A stretch of DNA of 64,000 nt from Astrothelium macrocarpum. Lineage: Eukaryota; Ascomycota; Dothideomycetes; Trypetheliales; Trypetheliaceae. The position numbers were made by a program, and so were the translations under genes. Below the pieces are notes generated by a model. It was not told where the DNA came from. It worked only from the letters and a program-made list of their open reading frames with translations, and searched no databases. Shown piece by piece: positions 31,564 to 45,195 of the stretch. The stretch is from the NCBI GenBank assembly GCA_021030915.1, contig JAGEMR010000011.1:62001-126000 (forward strand). The letters run 5' to 3'. The first letter of the stretch is position 1. The number at the start of each line of letters is the position of its first letter.

Positions 31564-34500
31564 ATGCCGCATGCAACCAACCCTGAAGATGACGCCGCTA
31601 TCGGCAATATGATCGATCAGTTTGTGGGTGGCGGAGAGATAGGCTACGATCAGCTTATGGAATTGGGGAATAGGGAGCTTGAACTTGGCGAAAAGGCTGA
31701 CGACGCCGTGGACTTTGAAGATATCGATGATGATGACCTGGCAGAAGACGAGGAAATTGCGCCTGAAGGAAGAGATAATACTCGCGATGGTCTGGCGCAT
31801 AGTGCGGATGAAAGTCTGCCATTAGATTTGGAGGAAGAAAGCGGCACAAAGGAGGGCAACGATCTAAGCGGTGACACCAACGGCCTCGGAACTACTGGGG
31901 AGAATGACGTTGGCCAGGAGACTTACAGTTTTGACATAGGAGACGACTTGTTTGGAGAAAGCGATGAGCCTGTGAACCCAAACACAAATTATGATGATCT
32001 CTTTGGCGAAGATGTGGCGGAGCCTCCTAATGATTTGCTCCAAACTGAACAGTCAGCAAGTCTTTTCACCCAGAATACCGCTGCATCTGCTGCCAGCGAC
32101 AACGAAGCAAATGCGACGGCAGCTTCACGAGAAGCCGATCTGCTTGCAGACAACGAGCAATCCGCAAAATCAAAGACGAAAGATTTGAACTACACTATAT
32201 CGTCCGACGAACCCCCGAAAACCGCACTCGAGTTGAAACTGGAACAAGAACAACAAGCACTGTTTCAAGCTGCATCCCGAAAGCACGATACTGGTGCCTC
32301 GGACTTGCCATATGCCCCAACAAACAATGCAGAGCTGTTCGAGATACTCTGGCCTCGCTTCGAACCAGGTAAACCACCGCGCTTCGGTGAAATCCTGGAG
32401 ACCAAACGTGCCGTATATGTTGGAAAGGTCCCGCCCAAGCCTCCTAAGCCTATTAATCCAACAAAAGTCACCTTGGAGATTCAGCAAGACCAAGAAAAGA
32501 GCTTCAGAGTTCCAGGGCCTTCACAGTCAGATTTTGCTGCAAGAGAAGTCGAAGCTGAACAAAAGGGAATTATCCTCACAACGACTTTGGCAGACAATGA
32601 TTTGGAGGAAGATGACATTCTGGAGCCGGAGATTATTGATGAAAATGAAATGATCGGTGGAAAGACATGGGCAGACATCAAACAACTGTGCGAATCATGG
32701 GAGGATACTCCAAGCCTAACAGAAGATGATTCGGATGATACACTATCCGGGAAAAAGCGGAATTTCGATGATCAAGATCATGGTGATGAGGATATACAAA
32801 TGGCCAAGCCAAACAAGCGACAAAAGACTGAACCATTCAACCTCACCGCAAGGCTATTAGTACCAAATGAATTTCCATCTTTTGACGACCCTGAAGAAAT
32901 CACAAGGCGAATTGCACAGAATGTCATTCTCGATCAAAACGATCCACACTTGTTGCTGGACTTTCAACAACCTAATACAACACAGAAGAAGGTGCATAAA
33001 GTGGGTGACCTCAGACGTGTTGCGGACGGTCGAGTCTCCAAAGACCTCAGTCGACGGTATAATATATCGAATGATGAAGCGTACAATCTACTCAAAGAGA
33101 ACCATTCAAATAAAATCCGCAGTACACTTGGCAACATGTCCGTTGAGCACAGCCTTCCAGCCATCAAACTTCAGTACCCATTCTACAAGCACAAACTCAG
33201 TGCTCGAGAAGCACGACTATTCCATCGCCCTACGATTACTTTTAGACCTGGTGAAGCGGCGAGGTTCACTAGGCTCAGAAGTCAGAAGAGGAAGCATATG
33301 AAGGGCAAGGATGCGCAGACGCTTTTCCAGACGGCACAGGACCTTTCCATGGCAGATAATTCACATTCTATGCTTCTGGAGTACTCAGAGGAAAACCCTA
33401 CCATTTTGTCGAATTTTGGAATGGGCAACCGACTAATCAACTATTATCGTCGCAAAGATATGGAGGACAATTCTCGACCCAAGACGGACATTGGAGAAAC
33501 TCAAGTTCTCCTTCCGCAGGACAAGAGTCCATTCTCTATCTTTGGGGAGATTGAAAAGGGCGAAAGCACACTGACTCTACACAATTCCATGTTTAGAGCG
33601 CCGATTTTTAAGCACAACCTTCGGCCCTCGGATTTCATCGTGGTCCGTAGCTCTACAGGTATTGGCGGCTCGGAATGGTACATGAGAAGTTTAGAGAATA
33701 TCTACGTCGTTGGACAAGAATTCCCGTCTGTCGAAGTTCCTGGGATGCATTCACGAAAGGTTACGGATGCCTCGAAAAGACGCTTAAGAGCTATTGCATA
33801 TCGCATTTACATGCACAACCAGCAGAGCGGCAAGAATGGTAACAAATTGCTCACCAATGAGATGATCCGTCCACACCAGCCCGATACTGATATCACATCA
33901 CTCCGTACCAAAATGCGCGAATTTATGGACTATGAGAAGCAACCTGGAACTGGACTTGGAACATGGTATCCAAAACCATCAGAACCAGTGCCGGACACCC
34001 AGACAATTCGTAATTGGATCAAGCCTGAAGATATATGTTTGCTTGATTCTATGCAAGTGGGCCAGCGTCATCTTCAAGATGCTGGTTACAACAAGGGTCT
34101 AGCTGATATGGAAGCTGACGATGAGGATATGGGCGATGGTCAGAGCCTTGATGAACAGCTGACACCATGGCAAACAACCAAGAATTTCCTGAACGCATGT
34201 CAAGGTAAAGCGATGCTGGAGCTCTACGGCCAAGGCGATCCGTCTGGGCGGGGTGAAGCGTTCAGTTTCATCAAAACGTCTATGAAAGGAGGGTTCAAAG
34301 CCATTGGAGAGAGTGTTGCAGACAAGATTAAGGCCAAAAATCAAAAAGAGCACGGCGGCCACGCTTACAATGTTGCGGCTCAGCAGAGGCAGTACGAGGA
34401 GGCGATCCATCAGATCTGGCTCGCTCAAAAGACCAGTCTCTCAAACGAAGACGATTATTCAGACGTGGAACCAGATGTCGATGGTGACGAAGACATCGAA

Positions 34501-35229
34501 GTTAGCTTCAACCAAGGGCGCACGCCTCGATCCGAAGCTGGAACTCCAGCTGCTTCTGCTCGGCGTGACGATGACACAATGAGTCAGTTTAGCAAGATGA
34601 GTGCTGCGGACAAGCAAGGCAAGGTTCTCCGGATTGTAAGATATGAGATGGATAAATACGGCAAGGAGCAGAGACATGAGGAAATACTTCGCGATCCAAA
34701 AGTCATTCGAGAGTACTTGAGGCGGAGAAAGACGCTCGAGGTCGCAGAAATGAAGTTGGTTTATTGACTTACAACGAGCATTGCAGACACTAACATCCTC
34801 ACTAGGGTCACGGATCTCGAATGGACCGGCGATGCTGTAGCCGACGCCGAGCGAAAGAAGAGGTACAATTTTCACCCATCTTTCCACAGTCTTCAAATTG
34901 GCCACAACTGACTCTTTCCCAACAGACTCGAAGCCGAACTCGCCCGCCTCGAGCGCAACGTCGAGCGCCGCAAAGCACGCGAACAACAAAAAGGTATCCG
35001 CACTAGCGGTCCTGCTGGCTCTCCTGGTGGACCAGGCTCTCCGGCCGCTGGCGCTGACGGAGCAGCAAGTGGATCAAGCGCGAAGCCTGCAGGCACGCAG
35101 CGCAAGTGCGCGAATTGTGGGCAGATTGGGCATATCAAGACGAATAAGAAACTGTGTCCGATGCTGAATGGGACGATGAAACAAAATGATGGTTTTGAAG
35201 ATTCAGCGTTTGGCCCTATTAACCTATAA
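31564..35229 (+). CDS. TAF1: TFIID subunit TAF1
   Basis: Exons 31564-34754, 34806-34862 and 34926-35229, with introns of 51 and 63 nt, give about 1183 aa. Features in order: an acidic TBP-binding-like N-terminus (FEDIDDDDLAEDEEIAPEG, about residues 50-70); a large DUF3591 core (YKHKLSAREARLFHRPTI, SLENIYVVGQEFPSVEVPG, RLRAIAYRIYMHN, PEDICLLDSMQVGQ); a coiled basic segment (LEAELARLERNVERRK); and a C-terminal zinc knuckle CANCGQIGHIKTNKKLCP. No bromodomain is seen, as in other fungal TAF1 proteins. It scaffolds TFIID at promoters. Confidence 0.95.
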
Positions 35230-36823
35230 GATTGGTTGGGGTGTGATGAGCGGGAGATGGCGTGTAGTTGTAGGTCTGATGCAGACATGAATGGAGAATT
35301 TGAATGCGTGCGTTGAAATGTGATATCGGGACCAGTGGCTTTCCATGCCCTTATTACCTCGAATGCTTCTGCAAGATTATAAAATCAGTGCGGGCCAAGC
35401 ATTAGATTCCATGAGTATCTCTTGGATTATTGTGAGATCCCTGCTAAGTATGGCTCTGCGGCTTCACTGCCCGGGTGCTCAGGAAGGCATGACATAAAGA
35501 GTACCATCAATGCAGTTCATCATGTGTAACTAAGTGTTGCACCTGTGAGGGTGATAAATCGGCCAACTTGGGCAATTTTCCATTTCTGTCTTGGTAGTAT
35601 AACTCGACAAGTTCGGCGCAAAGTAAATCCCTTCGGTAAAGTTTGCAACAGCTTTTCCACAATATTGTATGGCGCAAACCGGGCACGATGTTCATGTTAA
35701 GCAATCCATTCATTTGTGCGCTTTTTGCAAAGATCAGTCCCATCCACTCGCACATCGTCAAATCGGAACATGAAGCTTAAAGGTGGTCTGGTCAGACGTG
35801 TGGCTCCAGCCGCAACAACACCACAAGACGTTCACATGTGGTAAAGAAAGAGAATTCAACCTCACTAGGACTCTCTGAAGCCAGAATTTAGACGACAATA
35901 AGAGAGCCGTAAATATGTTCGGTTCACACATACTCTCATATATCTAGGATTCCCTTGGATCATGCGCTTTTCGGTAGGCGATCACTACATTATACTGGGT
36001 AGCTCACAAACATATTGACCCCGAGTAATGGCTCCCGCCACCAACTCAAAAGCGAACAATCTCTGGGATATCTGGCTACGGAGCGTATGGCCGTCTTATC
36101 CCAAACATCAACTTCCCGTGTTCAATGCCTACGCCACGTATATCTGGAACTGTATAGGTTTTTCTACGAGTACAAGAGCATTTCGAAATAGTCCCCATCA
36201 ACCGCAAGACATTTCTGGGGGGCTCGTGCCCAACTTTTGCCAATTATGCAATCGAAACTGTAAACTGTGATGATGAGGATGTCGTGGACGTCGGACGCAC
36301 GAACTCGGTGACTCAGGGTCTCCGTACTTCCGGTTGCTTTTTCCTCTTTTTTTTTCTGCATCGAGTAAGTCCTTAGGGCCCATGGGATCTAAACATAGCT
36401 CTCATTAGACTGCGGTCCTCGGAATTCTTGTCTATCTTCCAAATCTGTGTATGCGACCGATGCAATGTCCATTCCTCAGCTACCAAGCTTCTTGAAAGAT
36501 CACAGGTTTCATGTATAGATGACTACTCGACTGCTCAAGAGGAAGCTATCCATGATGGTAGAGGATGCCTGCGTAATATTCACCTAGAATGAAAACATCA
36601 TGAACCTGTGAACCATGTCGTATGGTCACTACACAATACCGAGCTGACAAAATGCCCTTCATTTAGAAACGGATCTTGCATATTGCAGGCATTCTCGTTG
36701 GAAGTTTCTCATCATAACGGTTGGTACTTGTGACTTTAGCTGTTGTCTGCAAAGTTAAGTCAAGGCGGCTGCTCGGACTTCGCATCTGTTGTGCTTGCAC
36801 ACGCGGCAAACAGCCAGACAGCC
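35230..36823. other. gene-free stretch
   Basis: No convincing gene. A minus-strand 84-codon frame (35507-35761) has no recognised family, and the rest is stop-rich. It marks the change from conserved to accessory DNA. Confidence 0.45.
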
Positions 36824-37855
36824 TCAACCGGCTACTGTACAGCTATAATCATCTATGTCGCATTTTATTTGGTTGAACGGCAGCATTCTCGACATTGCGA
36901 AGTCCTCAAATTTCTCCCAGTTTACGCAGTCTCTCAGACTATTGGTCTTCCCATATAATGCCGAGTCATTTGCCTCTTTGTAGTAGAATGTCCACAGAGC
37001 TCCATCTGCATTACACATTACGTAGTCACGCAGCGAGTCGACGCAATGATCTCATCATCTATCAGCAGAGACCTGATCAAGAGATACGCTGAGTGCATTG
37101 ACTTACCAAAATGCCCCTTACTTACAACAGGTTCGTTGCGTTTATCGCGATACATATGGTCCCGAAATAGTCGCTATTGGTATCACTGTCAGCATGGATT
37201 GTATACTGGATCCTCTCGAATGCCTTACCAAACAGTGAAGATAGTGGTAAACCCCAAATGAGGCGACATAATTCTCTCCATCAGTCAGTGTGAGAGAAGT
37301 ATTCAGGGACTCATGGCTGCTCTCCAGTTCTGTTTTTGAGGCCCAAGAGAGACGTGCTACGAAAAAAGGCTCAGTTGTGCCCAGCACTAAGTAAGATCTA
37401 AGAAGATTTACATACGCTTCATTAATTCATGCCATGCATGGTCGGCCTCGCGCTGTTCGCCAGAATAGATACTGAGTGTATCAGCATCGTGGTCAAAGGA
37501 CTGTCGCTCATACTGAATAGCCTCATTTGCAGGTGCTTGGACGTAATTAGCTTCCCCCGAGACCGACACAATCCGACTTATACGTACAATACCAAGGCTC
37601 AGATCGCCAGCATTGTTCGCTTCGAGGACTATTAAGCAGGAAAGCAACGCTAGCGATAGTTGCCAATGCAATTACGAAATGCAGTATCAGAACGACCGCT
37701 GGCCTGCGCATAACCCCGGAGCGGCCGGTATTTGAAGACTCAAAATCATCGTGACGTGACTCATAAGGCGAGATCCCGGACTTGTGGTCTTTCTCTAGTG
37801 AGTGCGAAAGGAACGGTTGCCTTTGAAGATACTCATCTGAGGTTGAAGCACCCAT
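36824..37855 (-). pseudogene. UstYa-like (DUF3328) oxidase gene, probably damaged
   Basis: ATG at 37855, then a membrane segment (RPAVVLILHFVIALATIASVAFLL). The frame breaks near a run of five G (plus-strand C5 at 37554-37558); the other frame continues EANYVQAPANEAIQYERQSF to HAWHELMK. After a 59-nt intron (about 37357-37415), exon 37229-37356 holds ENYVASFGVYHYLHC, the first HxxHC motif. A 55-nt intron follows, then LFRDHMYRDKRNEP. The last exon encodes HCVDSLRDYVMCNADGALW, where the second HxxHC lacks its first His in the only splice I could build. UstYa proteins carry out oxidative cyclisation in fungal RiPP pathways. It may be dead, or one homopolymer error may hide an intact gene. Confidence 0.65.
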
Positions 37856-38821
37856 ACTTGACAAGCGGATGAGGTCGCTTGGATACAATCGATAAGTGGA
37901 CGTAAGATACTCAGTACGCTGAAAGAGACCCGTATTGGAGTGCACGACAAAGAAGCAATGCAGCTGCTACTAGCGAGATGCTCCGGCAGCGAAAGAAGTG
38001 ACCATACAGTATATTCAGGGTGTCAGCCAACTCTACCCTGTGGGCTTCACTCAAAAGTACCATTATCCTTCCAACGCCAATGGGGTATAGGGTGATGTCA
38101 GTACTGCCGCACGGGAGCTGAAAGATCAACATACCTTCCCAGAGCATGCAAGGCGTGGCTTTACTCAAGTTTATCCTTTGTACCTCGAAGGTCACCCAAC
38201 TTCAGACGTATGCAGCGTGATAATTTGCCTTGTTGCATGAGGTCATCACTAATGCCTTGATCTGCAAATGTTTTGAATCCCAACCTCCCTTGCGCGGTAT
38301 TTCTTGGCGAAAGTATCCACATTAACTTGTTTTTTTATCGTTCTGCCTACGTCACAGCATCTCTGTTTTGACATCGACGCTCAATTGTATCGACGCTCGG
38401 GCAACGTCCTATCGAAGATCTCACATGTACATGGACTGACTGTAACAATCACCGAGAGACCATTATGCAGGGGTTCTGCAAAGTAAGAGCCGGCCCGTAA
38501 ATACCATTGGGAAATAATTGGCTTATGTCTAACAGATTTCTTTTCCTGAAGCAGGATGAACGGTTAAACTTACATAGTTTGAATGGTTACCTAGTTCGCT
38601 CTTGTTGTGTGCAATCAATTCGAAAGCACGCACCCATCAGTCCTATCGTTCGATTACACTTTTACGCTTTTACTTCCAGAGTGAACGCTGTCAACCAAAC
38701 ATACTCAGATACAGGGACATTGATATCATGACCATCCCAAACCCCGTCAAAACGAGAGTCCAAAAATTTTTCTTGATGATGAGATCTCCCTCAAGTCGCT
38801 CAGTCAGCATGTGAAAACTAA

Positions 38822-40170
38822 TCAGAAACTATTGGTGTCAACACTTTGCTTGACGTGAATTTGCCCTGGCAACATGATGAAGCTTCCTTGCGTCTCCAAG
38901 TCGCTCATCACGTGGGTCTCGTGGGTAGCTCTCTCCCAACCAGAAATGACACCGGACTTAGCTATCTGTGCACTGCTCCCTACTGAATTTGAATCTCCGT
39001 CAGGCAACCTTTCGCCTTTCTCTGCACGAGATCCACTTGATCTGAGGGAATCCAGTGAGAGTATGCTGCGAATACTGTGAACCAGATTTTCGGGAGCCAC
39101 TTTGCCGTACAAAAACCTCAGAGTCGGAAGACAGCACGCTACGAGCGAAAGCCCGGACTCGAGCATTCCCCAATAAAAGGTAGTTGTGATCACGAGAGAG
39201 GGATCCATGTTAGGTGAAATGGCTAGAATAGCGTCGATCGTAACAATCATGCGGGCAAAAGAGGCACCTACGGCGACTGCACCAAGCAGAAAAATTAACA
39301 CAATAGCAAGTTTGCGCTTCCAGGCAAGATGGAGTCTCCATATCTATCGAATGCGCTTGTTAGTATAGTGGCTGTTTCACGAGAGGGGAGGAGCTAAGTC
39401 GACGTTCACTTACTACAGGCATAGGGAGAAGAATTATCCACAAGTCAGTAGTGAAATCCGTGATTCCCATAGCTCCATTTTTCCAATCCACCCCTGGGCA
39501 GTCGGCCTCATATTCTGCAGGGTAGGACCAGGCAGACGATATGCGGGTGCGACATTGGAAAATTGTCGCGAAAAGGAAAGAGATGGACCACATAATAGTC
39601 ACGATTATTGTTACGATGGTGATGATGCTGAAAGCACTGCATCTTCCCTTGGTACAAAAGACCCGTCGGTAGAAGAAGACCACGCTGCATTTCACGCAAC
39701 CCAGTTGTACAACACCACAAACGTAATGGATGAATTCGACCTATGCTGGTTAGCGACTGTCGCACAAGGGAGTCGTGTTGCATACTATTCCTCCATCCCT
39801 CGTAGCTCGAGACTCATAATCTAGGCTACTGACCAAACTCGGTGGTCGTGGTGTTGGGTAGCCCACCGCTTTCCGCCGAACACCTGGAGAGTGTCAGTCG
39901 CTGCCATCAAGGTCGTGGCAAGATCGTTGATACCCCAAATCATGGCTGCAGCAATGCCAATAGTAAGAAGCTAGCATCCAGTTAATGATAGATTTGTAAC
40001 AAATGCCCTCATGTGCAGCTCACCCATGCTGGTATAGTAAGCCAGTCATCTATCCGAATTGCTAACTTCTGTAGCTTCCTCGTGTAGAATCGTAGGGCAA
40101 CGGCCAAGGTTGTGAGAATTATTGACGCGATACTCACAGCGAGCACTCCACCTGGTGTATGGTCCTGCAT
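38822..40170 (-). CDS. Pth11/rhodopsin-domain integral membrane protein
   Basis: Four exons (40024-40170, 39830-39970, 39414-39740, 38822-39343) give about 378 aa. Hallmarks of the fungal rhodopsin-like family are present: LRFYTRKLQKLAIRIDDWLTIPAW, LLTIGIAAAMIWGIND, VVQLGCVKCSVVFFYRR, a long luminal loop with Cys (FQCRTRISSAW...EADCPGVDW) and TDFTTDLWIILLPMPV. About seven hydrophobic segments, then a Ser-rich cytosolic tail. Members are proposed surface sensors; no ligand is known. Confidence 0.85.
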
Positions 40171-41958
40171 TGTGATTTCAACAGGAAAAATAGAAAGGAA
40201 AAGAAGATGTCAAGCAACGGGAGTGGATCAAACGGCTAAAAATCCTGCTATGCGAGATGTACGGCAATTGTCCTACACGCCGGGCTTACTCCGCGTCTTA
40301 ACATCGCAAGCATCACGGGATCTGCGCCATGTTGATGGGCTTGACCGGAGGCTTACCGTCGCACAATGTGTGATAAGCTGCCTATTGTAGATCAATGGCC
40401 TGACTCGTCAGTTCCATTCGTGGTATCCACCTCCCTCGCGCTACTCGAGCGGCTGCGCGAACCGCAGACAGGCGTGGAAGATAGGGCGCGATGTACAAAG
40501 CGACCGGGTGTAAGGAAGGATCAGCCCTACACTTGCATCTCAATCTTCCATACATGTTCGTTGAAGATTGTCTGCCGCTGCACGAACGCTTATTTGGAAA
40601 TCGCCCGGCAGGCAACAGACGATTTCTGATGGAAGAGGGTGTAAGCCCCTCACAGTATCTTCAGCTCTGACTGTCCCGTGTTCATTTCCGAGAGCGTCTG
40701 CGGAGATCCCCATTAATAGTTTCGATGGAAAAGATTGGCTCTATCGAATGTGCATAAGGTGGCGGGCGCGATGGATGTAGCGAACGGGTCGGCACGCAAG
40801 TTCCAGTCAACGTTAGCAGAACACTGCAAGACATCGATACCTACAGAAAATAAACTTCGCTATATTTGAAGAATATCGAGTTTGCAGGACTTTGTCTACT
40901 GTTCTATGGCTGGTGAATGAAAAGGCGGTCGCAGAGAGATCAGGAGTCTATTGGTTTTCCGGGATCGCGGCACGGACCATGTTGAAGAATTGCCTCGTTT
41001 TCCGTGTGCCGTTTCAATACCCAGCTCCAATCGATGAGTGCTGTCGAGTCACTCTGCACTGACTGAGAAATCAATCATGAGAAAACTGATACATTTGAAT
41101 CCAAGATGTCACTGGTTTCGCCGGAAGGTGTTGTTTATCGATTCGATCTTAGCGGTTCCACTCAGCGCTCATCGCTTAAGATTTGATGATGATAACCAGG
41201 GGGAAGAATTTGGACGTCCTGGTACTTATCAATGATACTATGCCGATCTTTGTAACAGCATATGGTCCTCTACTGCCGGAAAACCAATATGCCAATACTT
41301 ATTGGTGCTCTGAGCCGACCTCTTTCGACAATCGATTGCCATCATCTTACCCACCGGTGGGTATAGATTTCAGCTCTTACTGAATACGGAACTACTCCGC
41401 AGCGGAAATGCATCAATGGACGCCAACAAGGTAAATGCCGATGGCGTCTAAGCTTGCCTAAGAAAGGATGGCTTTGCGTTGGTTTGAAGGAAAGCTTGCC
41501 TGCTGAGAAAGGCGAGAGCAAGTGGCAAATATCAGCTCGTCACGATACCTATCCGTAACTACATACGAGATGGTGTCCGTAAGAGGCAAAATGAACTATT
41601 CAATGCTGTGAATGTTATGGTATACAACAAAATCCTTGCAAGGCGATCGCGATGAGTGTTTTCTGCTGATGCAGAAACACGCTTCTACTGATTGGACGGG
41701 ATTCCAGTCACAGGAAGGGCTAAGTAGCTAATATTGAATATAGCAGGGATTGTCGAGGGAATCACAGTGCAAGTATATCTGATGATGCTGATACACGGCG
41801 GAACGAAGGATGAACATTAGCTCGATTAGCCCCATAGCTTTTCGCCGCCTACCACAGTATATAGTCTTTGACCATATTCAATTTCATGCGTGATAACCGC
41901 CAATTTCCAAGTCTGCTTTATCAATCACACCTTTGACTTTGCAACGCAGTCGTTCGAA
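40171..41958. other. gene-free stretch
   Basis: 1.8 kb without a frame I can support, between the membrane-protein gene and the small secreted protein gene. The last few hundred bases should include the latter's promoter. Confidence 0.45.
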
Positions 41959-42367
41959 ATGCATTTCTTCAACTCTGCTCTCCTTGTCCTGAGTCTCTCT
42001 GCTTGGAGTTCAGCGATACCTACCAATGGTCAGCACTCATCGTGTACTTATGCTTCTATTTTACTAAGGTTCTATAATAGATCCATCCTATATGCAGGCT
42101 GAAACGAAGAGGAGCAGTCTCGGCATTTCTGATGCAAGCCTTCAACACGGGGAACCTTCTGTACAAAGTGTTACTCGTGCCATTGACATCAATGAGGGAG
42201 CCGACGTAGAAAAGAAGCTCAAGCCCCGAATCTATGTCGGCAATGTCCTCTACAAAAGTGACGACGAGGAAGAACCCGATAATGGTAAGCTGGAGGCCCG
42301 AGAACACTTCATTACTGATAGACTAATCCTCAATGACGACAATGAAGACGCCGAGGGTTCTGAGTAA
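41959..42367 (+). CDS. small secreted acidic protein
   Basis: Exons 41959-42028 and 42081-42367 around a 52-nt intron (GTCAGC...TAATAG, branch TACTAAG) give 118 aa. The splice joins MHFFNSALLVLSLSAWSSAI, a clear signal peptide, to NDPSYMQAETKRSSLG. The mature part is acidic and hydrophilic, cysteine-free, with one Kex2-like KR, a KK, and a KPR just before IYVGNVLYKSDDEEEPDNG. The tail is LILNDDNEDAEGSE. No family recognised. It could be an effector-like protein. Being among UstYa genes, it could also be a single-core RiPP precursor, but it lacks the repeated cores of known dikaritin precursors. Confidence 0.6.
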
Positions 42368-43565
42368 TCTTAGTTTCTCGAGTAGCAACTGGCTCAGTGA
42401 CGCAAAGGCACCATTGGAACAACGAGGCTCGCCTTCATAGGACACACGGTAGCTGGATGGCATCGTGCCTTGCAATGGAGGATCATAACTTGAACTTATA
42501 AAATGTTTGAAAATGTAGTTATCACTAGCCTTGTATTCTGTCCTTCATTCGCTAATACAGAACACTCAAAACGCTCATATTTCATCTAAGCTTTGGACTT
42601 GGCTGTAACGATTACAACTAATGTACGGTCGAAATCTGACTGTATCCGTGAGCTGAATCATCTATGAGACTTTCATATTCACCAGCGGGCAAAGTATCGT
42701 TCCTCCGTCGATGCGTAACGCAACTATGAGTTGTTTCCAGTTAAGATTCAGAGCGGCTTCCGACTTGCACGACTATCATTCATAACGATGTCGTTAAAGT
42801 CCTACAGTCCCACGGTTTATTTTGACCCATTCTAAGATACTATGCTCTCCACTCATAAAGCTGCTGACTCGCGTCGTTGCAGAGTAAGACTGCAGTGAGC
42901 ACAACTGCTACCTCAATATCAGCCAATTGTGGATACACCCTAAAAATTTTCTTTCAAGGCAAGAAGGTTTTAGTCTAGGCCTAGTGTAGGCTAGGTAATA
43001 AGGAAGATTGAACAAAGACACTGTGGGGGACAAAGTGCACTAGTTACTATGTAGTTAGTGTAGACGAATCAAGCCTGTTGATCTCCTAAGATACTATATC
43101 CTGTACCATTCTATAATGAAGAGATTTTAATCTGGAGTGACAAGCTAATGGTAGATAGCAGCGTTAAGAGCCATAGCCCTGACATCTGGTGTAATAGCCC
43201 TATTGTTTTTTTACTTCTAATATATTAAAGTTTTATCAAAAGACATCATAGTCATCAAAATTCTTGAATTCGAAATATCCTAACGAGCTGTGCATAAAGC
43301 GGGACTGTATACGAGATGGGGCGTTTCTCTGCTTATCGTAACCTGCAAATACTTAGAGTGAACGGAGGAGAAAACACTATGTCGAGCCGCTAAGCAATGG
43401 TATGAGATAGTCAAATCTTTTTTCAATCCACACGAACTCCACAGTGTTTACACAAAGTTTCGACAAGGTAAATATGATTCATAATGAATTGTCAAAGTAG
43501 TCGCCAAAAGAAAGTAAAGCCTGACATTCCAATATGGAATTACATAGCAAGGAAGCCTTTGCATC
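42368..43565. other. gene-free stretch
   Basis: Rather A/T-rich intergenic DNA with no supported gene or repeat. Confidence 0.45.
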
Positions 43566-45195
43566 TTATCCAGAGACGAGCCCAACTTGACACCCATTTC
43601 GGCTCTCCGTCGTTACTTTGTTCAGCTCAGCGAATTCCCAATCAGGGTCACGGTTCTCAATGCTTTTGAAATGCTGCAGAATGCGAGCCGTAACAAATGC
43701 CGTCTGAATGAATACATACTGTTGAGCGGGACAAATCCGTGGACCACCAGAGAATGGTATGTATTCCCATAGCGGACGGGCGGTTTCCCATCTCTCTGGT
43801 CTGAATTCTTCAGCATCATTGCCCCATACTGCAGGATCTCGATGCATACACGCCATCCAGACCTGTACTGAATCGCCTTTGTGCACATAGATTGGGGACT
43901 TGCCATTCGATCCACCACCAGTGGGTAATATACAATCATTGAGCGCCGTTCGGAAAGCATAAGGGGTGGGACCCCTCAAACGCAGAGCTTAGGCATATCA
44001 TTTTAGCCAGCATGACGCAAGAAAGTCTCGTAGCACTTACTTTCATTGTAGACGTATCGGAGATAGAGCATGGACTTGAGACGTTCAAATGTTAATGGCG
44101 CATCAACAGACACGACTTCTTTACGCAGTTTATCAAAAACATGCGGATATCGAGCTAAGTAAAAGAAAACATTTGACGTAGCGATTGCAATTGTATCGCG
44201 AGCAGGAAAAAAAATGTGAAGAAGCTGAAATCGGAGCTGCACTGGGTCCTTGATCTCCTTGCTCAACTCTTTTGGTAGGAAGTACGTTTTTGATGAAGTT
44301 TGCTCCTCATCTGTCTCTACTGCTTTTTCTACGTCCGAGCTCTGCTCGTGCAAGAACTTTGCAACGAAGGAATCAATAAATTGATGAACTCGCGTATAAT
44401 TCGCCACAAATTCCTTCTTATTCTTTGCAAGGAAGTAGAACCGACCTAGATGTTGCCTTTTAGCTAATGCCATCATGGCTAGATCAAAAGCGCCAAGGAA
44501 TGAATGTGTTTCCGGACTTGCATCAGGCGAGAGGACGTTCGTCGATTCGCCGAATACAAACTCGGTTCCCATATCCAGAAACTTGATGGTTGAGAGTCAG
44601 TGCGAAGGCTCGCGATGCTAATACTTTGGGTAATACGCACAAGCTTCTTGAACAATGGTTGCAGGTCAACCATCGAGCCATCCTTGGGTATATATGTTAG
44701 CATTTGGGCTAAGTGTTCGTCGAGCGAGCTGAGATTCGCTATCTGTGCTTTTGCAAATATCGGCTTGATTAGAGCTCTCGAATGCTCCCAAAAGGGACCG
44801 TCAACTGTAAGAATTCCTCGATTGAAAAAATCGCGCGTTGGCGGGAACCCATATCTCGTTGGTGCAAATCCAAAATTCTCAACTTGGGTTGCTACAGTTT
44901 GTGCATTTTTAGGCTCCATCGTGTGAAAATGCCGGCCTCGATCTGTTCTCATTTGTTCAAATGTTTTGCCGTATTGTTGGAAGCGTGTGGCCATCATGGT
45001 GAGTTGGCGGCCTTCAGTGTGGGCTTTACCATCCTCGAATAGGGTATCAAGGCCAAAGATCGGATCCTTGTGGCTATACCTTCTTGGTGGTCGACATCCA
45101 TTGGCGTATGACCGCTTCCATCTAAGGAATTCAGCGAAGAAAACACGTGCGAATAGTACCGCAACAACAACGCCAATTGTGTATGCTATTAACAT
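43566..45195 (-). CDS. cytochrome P450, CYP52-like
   Basis: Exons 44641-45195, 44041-44581 and 43566-43987 give about 505 aa. An N-terminal membrane anchor (MLIAYTIGVVVAVLFARVFF) is followed by KDPIFGLDTLFEDGKAH and GILTVDGPFWEHSRALIKPIF, typical of the alkane/fatty-acid hydroxylase group. The I-helix reads FFPARDTIAIA; splicing gives ETLRL (E-x-x-R). The heme loop is FSGGPRICPAQQY, where the usual Gly two residues after Cys is Ala. Endoplasmic-reticulum monooxygenase, probably on long-chain or polyketide substrates. It sits between a secreted protein gene and a UstYa gene. Confidence 0.92.
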
